In this document: piece after piece, positions 25,301 through 36,483 of the stretch
Layout of the letters: every line of letters starts with the position of its first letter
Position numbering within the stretch: position 1 is the first letter of the stretch
Origin: Timema cristinae
Lineage: Eukaryota > Arthropoda > Insecta > Phasmatodea > Timematidae
Assembly (NCBI GenBank): GCA_039000515.1
Contig: JBCFYV010011135.1
Span: forward strand, 9,364,642-9,428,641
Length of the DNA stretch: 64,000 bases
Direction of reading: 5' to 3'
The notes under the pieces: generated by a model
What the model was told of the DNA's origin: nothing
Database searches by the model: none
What the model saw: only the letters and a program-made list of their open reading frames with translations
Program-made: the position numbers and the translations under genes

Positions 25301-28300
25301 CTGGTTTTTCATGGGTAAGACAAATGTTTTGTGTGTCGTCGATCCCATATGAAGTCATTTTAGGTAATGATTTTTTGTGGCAAACTGGAAGCGTGTTAAA
25401 TATGTCTCGGAAAGAACTGTATTTTGAATTTGCCCCCAGAGTTAAAATTCCATTTAGTGATAAGACTGCCTGTCCATCGTTTGTTTATTGTGATAATCAG
25501 GATTTGGTCATTCATGAGGTTATTGCGAGGTACCCTGACGTCATTACTACAAGGCTAGGAGAATGTAATATTTTGCCCTATAACATTGTTGTAGAGGACA
25601 ACGTCCCGGTTAGATCTGGTCCATATTCATGCCCCCCCCCCCCCCAAAAATGGAGATCTTCAGACAACTCATTCATGATCTTGAGGTTAAAGGGGTGATC
25701 CGCCCTTCCATTTCCCCCTACGCTAGCCCAGCTTTTATAATTCCTAAAAAAGGGGAAGGACACAGACTAATAGTAGATTATCGCAAAATAAATAAGAAAA
25801 TTCAATTCGACCCCTACCCTATGCCGAGTGTAGAATCTGCGTTTCAATATCTGGGCAGAGCTAAGGTATTTAGCGTTATTGATCTCAACGCCAGTTTTCT
25901 GCAGTGTTCTTTAACTGAACCTTCCAAAAAGTATACGGCTTTTGTGACACCATGGCAGCAATATGAGTTTAACAGAGTACCCCTGGGTTGTAGTATAGGA
26001 GGTCAAGCGCTTAGTCGCGTCCTCGACCATGTTTTTTCTGACCTGAAATATAAATATGTTTTTAATTACCTTGACGACATTTGTGTGTATAGTGATAGTA
26101 TCGAGGATCATGTCGTCCATCTTGATAGTGTGTTGTCTCGCCTACGTAAGGTTGGATTAACCGTGAACCCAGACAAAGTTGTATGGGCCAAACCCTCGAT
26201 CAACTACTTGGGTTATGTGATCTCTTCTGGTAATTTACTTATTGACCCCGAGAGGATTAAGCCCATCGTAGATTTCCCCCCTCCCAGAAATTTGAAAGGG
26301 GTCATGAGATTTATCGGCATGTGCGCCTATTACTCTCGTTTTATCCCCATGTTTTCTGACATAGCCGCGCCCCTTAATTCACTCAAAAAAAAGGGAGCTA
26401 CCTTCGTGTGGGGCGAAACCCAATCTCAGGCCTTTGAAACCCTCAAGAAAAAACTTATCTCCCCAGAGGTCCTTAGGATGCCAGATTTTTCAAGTCCTTT
26501 CTTGCTTCATGTGGACGCATCTTCTTTAGCCCTGGGCGCAGTATTGTCCCAAAGATCCCCTGAAGGTGTTAGGCCAGTTGCTTTTGCCAGCCGGACGCTC
26601 ACGGATTCAGAACGTAAATATAGTACATATGAGAAAGAATGTATAGCTTGTATTTTTGGAGTCGAGCGATTTGCCGACTACCTCGAACAGAGAGAGTTCG
26701 AGTTATACACTGATAATATGGCTCTTGCTTGGATGTGGCGGCATCCCAAGCAACTTGGGAAAATTGGTAGGTGGGTTTAGCGGTTATCTCGTTTTAAGTT
26801 CACTACTCATCACATTTCGGGAAAAAACAATGTCACTGCTGACGCCTTATCGCGCGTCACTGAAGACCAGGCCCCTGTAACTCCTGACGATATGAATGTA
26901 ACTGCTTGTGTTATAAAAACCATCCCTGAGTCATTTATCTCTATTAATGATCACCAACGAGATGACCCCTGGTGTAGAGACATTATAGAGCGGCTCGAGA
27001 AGGGAGAGAAGGTGGGATCGTTTGGATTGTTTAGAGGTTTGTTAGTATCTTACAATGTTCGGGGAAAAGGAAGAAAGGTAGTTGTTCCATTTGCGGTGAG
27101 ACATATGTTGTTAAAGTATTTTCATAATTCTGCTATTGGAGGGCACCTAGGTGTTTTGAAGACAGTTCGAAAAATTTCTCATGAGTTCTTTTGGCCCGGC
27201 CTGTATAGTGACGTCAAGTCCTGGGTTAGTCGTTGCATTGATTGCCAGAAGGCTAAACCTACACAGAACTCCCGTATTGGGCTGCATTCGGCCGATGTGG
27301 CTCATTACCCTTGGGAGAAAGTCTTTGTGGACTATATTGGCCCGATCACCCGCTCCGCTCTGGGAAATACCTGCATTTTGGTACTTATTGATGCATTTTC
27401 TAAATTTGTTTTTCTAATCCCTCTACGGGATATGAAGGCGTCCACGACTGTCAATGCTTTGTGCAAAAGGATTTGGACATTTTTAGGAGCCCCTCGTGCC
27501 ATAGTTAGCGACAATGGTCCATGCTTTAGGTCAGCACTATTTAGAGATATGTGTTTTGGATGGGGGATTAGGCACATCACTACGAGCCCATATCATCCTG
27601 GCCCGAACCAAGTTGAAAGGTTCAACAGAAATTTAGTTATTGCTCTCACTGTGTTCCACCATCAGGTTCAGAATAGGTGGGATCAGGAGTTAGAGTTTTT
27701 AAATTTAGCGTTTAATACTGCCTATCACGATTCTATTAGTTCCTCCCCAGCTTCTGTTTTTTTAGGAAGAGAGTTAAATCACCCCTTGTTAGCTGTATGG
27801 GACATCCACCCTTTGCTTGATGAGAATGACGTTGTTCCCACGCAGATAGGTGTCGCCTCGCGCTAGAAAGTTTGAAAAAGGCTCAACGTAGAGTAGCAGC
27901 AAACTATAACAAAGGTAGGATCCCTGTTCCCTTTAAGGTCGGAGACACCGTCCTCTGCAGAGAGTTTCCCCTCAGCTCCGCTATTGAGAAGATCTCAGCG
28001 AAAATGTGTGAAAAATGGAGTGGTCCATGGCTGATCGATCAGTTTCTCACCCCAGTCAGCGTGCGTCTGAAAGACCAGGAGGACGAGAATCTTTTGAGAA
28101 GAGCCCATGTTAGCCATCTTAAAATGTTGCCGTCATAACTAAATTGATCAAGAAGTCACTGGGTCGTGACTTGGTGGCCACCGTTGTGACTATCAAGCCA
28201 CTACCTAGTTTAGGTTAAGTTTAGGTTAAGTTAGGTTTAGTTACATGTTAATACTCCTTTTCTTAAATTTGTCGTAATTATTTGTGTTAAATCTGCATAC

Positions 28301-31300
28301 TTCGAAGCATGTGCCGTATTTTTGTTATCATGTAATTAGATGTTAGGTTTAGTGTTAGGGTTTAATCAATTCTCTATTTGTGGCATCTACTGAATGAACT
28401 TTCGCCATGAAGACATTCAGTGAACTTCCGTATAAAATTATGTGTCAAAATTAAGTGAACTCTGTGTGAGCAATTGTTTGACAATAAGAAAGAGACCTTG
28501 TTTAGCAAGGCCAGTGGTACGTATAACGTAAAAGATGCTCAGACTATTGTGGAACTTGTCCCTGTGAAAACTAATGACCTTGGATAAAATAAGTCAAATA
28601 GTGCGGTCGGGCATAGAAGCCCTTGATATGTATAATCAAGGACATGTTACTGCTTTTGTTTTTTGTTTTGTTTAGTGATCTCTGAGAGGACTTCCGCTCC
28701 TGTTGAGCCACTCCCTTCCCATCCCCCTACATTGGAGAGGCTGGAATGGGATCTGTTTGAAGACCCAGGAATATGGGAGCGCTCATGCCACAGCCAGGTG
28801 CCTACGTCATGTAAGATGTATCGGGAGGGATGAGACACACCGGGGCCTACTGTAAAGAAGAGAACTACCCGTGTATCGAGACTGTTATGTAAAAAAAGAA
28901 AAAGGTAGCAAGAGAACTCATCACCCATCTGTCCAGGGGGCGAGATTTGTAACGTTGCTTGAGATCAACGATACAAGCAAGAAGCAAATATGAGTTAAAT
29001 AACTCCAAGTCTACAACCACGAAGAGTGGACATAACAAGACTCACCAAAACTGCCCCGTTTCTCGGTCTCCGTGTGTGAAGTCTCATCAACAAACATCCC
29101 GGCCCGTGTACATTGTTCTCGCCCCGAGTGAAAAGGCGTAACTGATAGACTGTGGAGGTGTGGCGTGGTGAGCGTGGCATTTCTCACGTTGCCCCATGGG
29201 AAGTGGTCAGACAGTGATCACGTGATGTTCCTGACGTCTCTCCAATGACCTCTTTGTTCTTTACCACCAATCCCGCTGTTTCATGTGAATGTTCTACTAT
29301 GTTCTTTTGCTTCCCCTATGTTCCCCTCCTCTCAGAGAAAAATTGCTTATAATCTGATGTCGTTTGCCTTAAGCGGCACTTCTTGGTTTGCCCGTGTCTT
29401 GGACACACATCACGGGATGGGATTATTCCCAAAGGTATAAATTCAAATTTCGGCCGTACTACTCAAAATTTACTGTTTGGAAAATATTTAAAGAATATTT
29501 TAAATAGACTATAGGTTAGGTCTAAATTCTCTTTTTGGCCAGTACATTCTAAATTTCCTTTCGACTTTCATCTGTCATTTTCTGTAATATTGTAAGAATG
29601 GCTAAGTACGTAGATTAATATGACGTAATGCTATATATAATTTGTTAAATATATTGCCAGGGTTTTGCCCTTCCGGCTTGTTGTCCCGTGATTGAAACTA
29701 TGAGGGACCTTTTATATATTTTTTTTTAACTTACCTTTACAAGGCGAATGCCTGGATTAATTTGGGCTAAGAATAATATAAGTATATTACTTTCTTTTTT
29801 GGGTTGGCATTTAAGTAATACGCCAATGTTTTGTAACTATGAAGCGCGCACTGCGGGTTGCCGCTGAGGCCTGTTAAGGGGCCGTAAGCTACGTAGTGAA
29901 TGTAATTGTTAGGATAAGGTTGCTATGGCTACAGCGCCTCAGTATAGTTATGGGCATAACCCCTTTACCTCTTTTTTTTTGTTTATGTAATGGCTACATT
30001 GTAAAAGTAACCGTTAGGACAAGGTTGCTATGGATACAGCGCCTCAGTATTGTTATGGGCATAACCTTTTTTTATTTTATGTAACTCTCTTGTAACTATC
30101 TGTTGTTACTTATATATATATAGTCACATATATACATATATAATTATTGTTAATCTATTCTCAAATAAATAATTATTTATTAGACTCGCAATCTTTAATT
30201 TACATCGACAAGTTCATAGTAATTTTGGCTGATCAAACAAAAGACTCTCGTACCGTTCCTTTTGAGTCTTTAGGTATAGTAGTGGATGGTGATTGAGAAG
30301 GGTTCACGGCGGCAGATGATTGAATAGGTCCAAGTATAGGCCTATCAACAAATATGTGGTCCTAACGCTCTTCTGCAATTAACTCATTTTCTTGTTGTTT
30401 TCATGCCCTCTTTACCTTATTGTACGTGTTCACCTGCCCTTGTCCAGTTGAGGAGAAGGGGGTGTACCACAAGGGGTAGTTGGGGTTGATTCAAATTGAC
30501 AGCTTTATTGAAATAAATCTTAATTTACAGCTTAGACCTATATTGTGTAATTTAATTCTATTTGTAAATCATTAAAATTTCTAACAATTTGCTAGGATTC
30601 AGATTCGAGAAATAGTGGATTCGAGCCATCTCTAATAAATAATATGTGATTTAGAAGAAGGTGCAGAAAAGAGGGATAGGAACATATAAAAGAAATGAGC
30701 ACAATATGGGTTTTACAATAAAAATAACACACTTGACAATGCTAACACTGGAAAAAAAGGCAATAGTTGCCCCTTGAAAAAAAAAAATCTGTGAGAATAA
30801 TGTAATTATTTTAAAAGGTTCTCACCTGTGATAAAAATGTAGCTACATGAACATATTCTGACCTGTGAGAAAAATGTAACTACATGAACATGTTCTGACC
30901 TGTGAGAAAAATGTAACTACATGAACATGTTCTGACCTGTGAGAAAAATGTAACTACATGAACATGTTCTGACCTGTGAGAAAAATGTAACTACATGAAC
31001 ATGTTCTGACCTGTGAGAAAAATGTAACTACATGAACATGTTCTGACCTGTGAGAAAAATGTAACTACATGAACATGTTCTGACCTATGAGAAAAATGTA
31101 ACTACATGAACATGTTCTGACCTGTGAGAAAAATTTAGCTACATGAACATGTTCTGACCTGTGATAAAATGTAGCTACATGAACATATTCTGACCTGTGA
31201 GAAAAATGTAACTACATGAACATATTCTGACCTGTGAGAAAAATGTAACTACATGAACATGTTTTGACCTGTGAGAAAAATGTAGCTACATGAACATATT

Positions 31301-31802
31301 CTGACCTGTGAGAAGTGAGAACAATGGATTGTCCTGTGCTCTGTATTCTAGCAAGCACCTCCCAGAGATTCCTCCTTGACACAGGGTCTACGCCGCTGGT
31401 TGGTTCGTCCAAAAATACAATTGGAGGATCTCCAATAAGTGCCATCGCGGTGCTTAGCTTCCTCTTATTGCCACCACTGAATGTCCCGCTCAAGCTAGAT
31501 TCATACTCTGACAAACCTGTTAAAACACAATTATATCAACTCTCTATTGTGTCTGCGTTTAACACTCGGGTAAGTAGCTTTAGACTGTGGAATAACTATG
31601 AAAATATGAAGTGAAAGAATTTCTCTGAAAGTTATCAACAAATTGGACTCACACACACTCTAAAACTTTCACAGGTTCTTAACTAGATAATGACCATAAT
31701 AAAAAAGATAACGATTTCAGTGGATTGGGTGAGTTCACAACTAGATTCTGTCTAGTATGGTTCCTTTATGATTTCAGTGGATTGGGTGAATTCACAAAGA
31801 GA

Positions 31803-31851
<49 letters not shown>

Positions 31852-32792
31852 TCATGTTTGAAAAGCATTGCTTGTGTAAATATATTTGATAAAAAGATAG
31901 AATATGCATATTTACAATGGTTACAAATTAAGATGTCTACATATTGTTGACTTACCTAACAAGTTTATCCACTTTGTGACCTCCTTCTGTACAGATTGTC
32001 GGGGAATACCTCGCAAGTGAGCGACCAACTGGAGCATTTCTTGTCCCGTCAACTTTTCGTTGAGGGGGTCAGATTGAGGACAGTAGCCCAAATGAGATAA
32101 ATACTGGAAATATCGTAAATTAGAGTTTTACACTGGTGTATTAGGAATGAGATTTATATGCTACATTATTATATTGTTTTGTCAATATTTTCCAATTTAT
32201 GTAAAATGACTGATATTCCAATGTTTTAATCAACATAACAGCAGATTAAATAAATGGTATGCTCAATCACACATTTATATAGTATTGTAAATTGAAACAA
32301 TTTTTTTTATATTGTTTCAATAAACTATGCTAAAATTATAATTTTGGTTCATAGTATTTTGATAATCAAATATTAATTTTGAAACCAAATGTTTAAAGTA
32401 AAGTTGGATCGAATCCACAATTTATACAAATCCGAATCTTCAATTTACCTTCGGATCTCAAATCCGAATACAAACCTTGAAAAAAAATTATGAACATAAG
32501 AGAAAATATAATAATTGAAAATACAAGTAATAGCTAAATATTAACATCCTTTCTTATAATCTAAACAAAAAAAATGACACCAAACAGTTGTATATTAAAC
32601 TAAACATTGAAAGGAGGATAGAAGGGCATGGTCAACACACTTATGAGACAACTGTAGGCCCCAAAGTTCACCATTAAAACACAACAAAACACGTAAAGTC
32701 CCATTTTTATAGGAAGAACAGTAGAATTCACCAACACTGAAATAAGTAACTAAAATGTGACGTTATAGAAATTAGCTTAATTAGAATTAATT

Positions 32793-32829
<37 letters not shown>

Positions 32830-35800
32830 CAAAAACGTTATAAGAACAATCATAATAATATTTCCTTGTAAATTACTCAATAATTTGTCTTTATATTATT
32901 ATTATTATTATTTATTATTTATCACCGCGTCTTACTACCCGTTCGGGTTATACGCTTTAAGTACTAATTACGCTAATGGTTCGGGAATTGGGAGGGTTGA
33001 ATTAGAGGAAGTAAACTCGCATTTGCATGGAGGGAGAGTGGAGAACCATTTAGGAAAAACCACCCCCAGTTCACCCGACCAAGATTCGAACCTTGATCTC
33101 CCCGTTCTCAGCAGTCGAGCTCAACACGACTGGCGCGTTAGCCAACTATGCCACCGAGGCGGGTTTTTATTATAAATTATACGGACTTGTATTGCAATTT
33201 TTTTTTTTTTTGCGCCATTGTAGTAACATGAGATACAACAGTGTAAGAGTTATAAATTAAATGTATTATATGTTCAAGTTTATCTTATTAGAACCAATCA
33301 ATATAAACCATAAAACAAATTATTATTTTGTTAACCTTCTAAAAAAAGGCAAACAAAATATTCGTTTTAAATAAAATTTATTTATTATTTATACTTGGCG
33401 AGTGAGCACTATTAGCGGGGTATTGACGTCATCAATTGAACAAAGACTGCCGGATAGCCATTTTTAATCATTAAAGAAGACTAACTTTTTTAAACTTTAT
33501 TTATTTAATTTAAACAAATAAGATAAATTTAGATAATCAAAAAGTTATCAAACGGTTATTCTGATAACCAAAGCTTAATTTAAAAATATTTAAAGCTACT
33601 AGTTTTATTTTATATGAGTTAAAAAAATAAAATACCTACTGCGTGTTAGCCAAAAGATTAAAGCGTGTTTCTTTTAGTGTTTAATTTGTTTGTGTTATAT
33701 AAAAAATCAGACCGAAACAGAGTAATATAAAGTGATTATTTTTTTTGGTACCGGTAGTTTGGTAAATTAAAATTAGGCTACTTTGAAACGTGTGAATTGT
33801 GAAAGAACTTCAAAGTGTATTTGGCAGTGTATACTTTATGTAAATCTTTTTTTAACTTTTGTGTCCATGTGTATGATTAAAAAATATTTGTGGCAGTGAT
33901 ATAATATAGTATTTGATTTTCAATTTGTATGTGTTTATCAAGGAAAAAAGTAACCTATTTGAACCCTAAGATTGTTATGTTAACTAACCTATTGGCTAAG
34001 CCTAAATCCTGAAATTTGATGTTATTATAGTATTAATACAAAATATAATAAGATAAATTTGTTATTAAAAGGATGATTTTATTATTTTAGATATTTTTAA
34101 ATTAACATAACTTATTTTAATTGTTAAACTTTGTATTAAAACATTTGAAATAGAATAGCTTAAGTTAAGAAAATACGTCACTTTGTTTTAAAATATTAGT
34201 TACAGAGGTGCTTGTGTTGAATAGGTATAGGTTTTGTCTAGGTTAAGTTTTATTAATCTAATTTTTTCTCTCCTGAAAATGAGTCTCTCGAAACCCAGCC
34301 ACAAGATCGAAGACCAGAAGAGCATTGTGGTTCCAAATCAAGAAGAGAAGTCTGCACTCACCAGAGACAAGAAGATATAATCAATTTGGTAGAAGGACTC
34401 TACAAGAAAAAAAGAGAAGAACTCATCAACATCCTCCAAAATTATCACCTGGGTTCTTGCCTCTCAAGAGCGATGTCATCAAATTAGCAACTGAACTAAC
34501 TCAAATCAGCGAGAGTAGTGTGAGACGGTGAGTATTTTGTCTATGACTCGTAACTACCACCATTCATAGTTAAGAACAAGGTGAAATGTATATCAACATA
34601 GCCTGGTTTTCTTCCTATTTACATAGTTTCAAGTAGTTACATACATTATCAAAGGCTACGGGAATAGTACGTGAACACATACTGCAGACATACTGTGATA
34701 ACAACTCAAACACTACCTAACAGCACTATTATTCACACAATGCTGTTGAATAGTGTGCTATGCATTCTTTGAACAGTTAGTTTCAAGTTTATATAATTAG
34801 TGATTCTTAGCATGGAGAATAGCATTTATTGTGTCTTTTTCTTGTGTTCATGCTTTATAAACAATTGCAAGAAGAAAAGGGTTATGTGATTATCAAATAG
34901 TAGAAATAGTGAATTTAGCTGATATAGATTACAATGAAGATGAAATAGAAGAATTGTCTGAATTTGTGATAAAATATCAAATCCAATGGTGTTTACAAAA
35001 GTGTCCGGTATGTTGTAGTAGGCTTATCTCGCAAACGTCGACACGAAAATATTATAGGGCCTAAATGTATCTTCAATTATATATTTGTGTTTGAATGATA
35101 AACACCTGAATGGTTCATTAGATATAGGCAATTATACTCTCTAATGTATAAACTACGGTACATAGTGATATTATCTCGTGGGTAGGCTTATAGTCAATAA
35201 AATATAATTTTATAGTAAATTTATATACATATCAGGTAGCATTTAGAATGTGGATTATTCATTATGAGCCTATACGAGGGGGGGACCCAAAAGAAACCGG
35301 ATTGAAAGTGTGTGGCCGTTCCTAGGCATAGTAGAGTGTTCTCCCGCTAGGTGGGTCTATTAGAGACCTTCCCAAATCAGTTGCCTAAGCGACGTCTGCC
35401 TAGAACGTTACGTTTGATTTTAGTGTTATTTTTCTCAATTGTTATCGTTTGCTGCCTGCGAAATCGTTATGGCAGATTTAAAGGAACAAAGAGTGTGTTG
35501 GAAATTTCGCTTCCTGCTTGAAAAATCGCCAACAGCAGCTTACCAAATGCTTCAACGGGCTTTCAAGAAGGATGTTATGAGCCGCACACAAGTTTTTGAG
35601 AGGTTTGGGCGCTTTAAACGTGGCGAGATGAGTGTTGAAGATCATGCTCATTCTGGGCGCCCTTCATCATCTCGAAACGACGAAAACATTGAAAAAATCC
35701 CCCAAAAAATCTACAAGGATCGTAGCTTTCACGATCGACGAAATTTCAGAACAGACAAGAGTGAGTTGGAGCTCGTGCCAGCGGATTTGCAAATGAGACG

Positions 35801-36445
35801 TGTTGCCGCTCAGTTTGTTCCTCGCCTGCTCACACAGGATCAAAAAACCATTAGTCTGAATTTGAGCCAGGACTTAAAAGATCAGAATGAAAGTGACCCA
35901 AACTTTTTGAACAAGGTCATTACAGGTGATGAGAGTTGGTGTTACAGATATGACCCCGAAATCAAGCAAGGGTCTAGCCAGTTCTGCATCTACCTCCCTA
36001 CCACTGCCAGTACAACCCTACAGAATTGGTACGGGCGCAGTGCAAAACCCATTACAACAAATACACCTGCCGCAGTAGGAAGTTCGATGATAAGGCTGTT
36101 AAAATCATATGGAAGGAAGCTCTCGCTAAAGCTACCCCTGAGAGGTACTGTTAATTTTAAAAAGTTTTTTCTGTAGAGGTGAAAGTCCTGCTGAGAATAT
36201 ATTTTGAAAATGTTAAATATGTTTGCGTTGGTCCAATTATTGTATTTATAACATTGTTTCTGCTAGCTCCCATTCGTAAACTTTTATCCCTTACTCATAT
36301 GATTCAATGCTCTTAGAGGGTAACATGCTAATGGGTAACCTTGATAGGTGACAGGATCCTTGCACAAATACTAGTTTGCAATCATCCACAGTTACTCCCT
36401 TATTAACTGTTTGTGTTATGTTATGAGTGAGGCCAGTATGTGTGG

Positions 36446-36483
<38 letters not shown>

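Larger units (their letters stand above)
22349..30471 (+). mobile_element. Ty3/gypsy LTR retrotransposon, 8123 bp
   Basis: Two LTRs of about 1.52 kb (22349-23870 and 28948-30471), starting TGTAACG and ending CCACA, flank gag, protease, RT, RNase H and integrase in the Ty3/gypsy order. A 4-bp target duplication AGGG lies outside (22345-22348, 30472-30475). The polypurine tract is AGGGGGCGAGA just before the 3' LTR. No primer-binding site matching a familiar tRNA end was recognised after 23870. The coding region has breaks near 24170, at the poly-C 25632-25645, a stop at 26778-26780, and near 27860. This copy is probably non-autonomous unless some breaks are sequencing errors. No envelope gene was seen. 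Confidence 0.96.
20180..30634 (-). mobile_element. Non-autonomous hAT element, copy B, split by two later insertions
   Basis: Termini TAGAGATGGGCC (20180) and CCATCTCTA (ending 30634) with a perfect 8-bp duplication ATAAATAA (20172-20179 and 30635-30642). Inside are a Harbinger-like MITE (20684-21546) and a Ty3/gypsy element (22349-30471). Without them the element is about 1.46 kb, near the 1.65 kb of copy A (2299-3946), which is in the opposite orientation and lacks both insertions. Confidence 0.92.

Noticed and set aside
31212..31305. Continuation of the exon 11 reading frame into the array
   Set aside because: The frame stays open for about 30 codons only because it runs into the repeat units. 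The donor at 31306/31305 and the match to exon 12 show that this part is intronic.
30818..31315. CRISPR-like array of 37-bp repeats
   Set aside because: Units are contiguous with no unique spacers, the context is a eukaryotic intron, and there are no cas genes. It is a minisatellite.
34855..35010. Possible exon reading [19 protein letters not shown]
   Set aside because: An open acidic stretch without convincing splice sites or family match; it could be part of the DDE_3 locus but cannot be supported.
35439..36176. Single complete mariner transposase
   Set aside because: Similarity stops after KQGSSQ; the rest of the frame is an out-of-phase reading of a DDE_3-type exon, and two catalytic Asp residues are missing.
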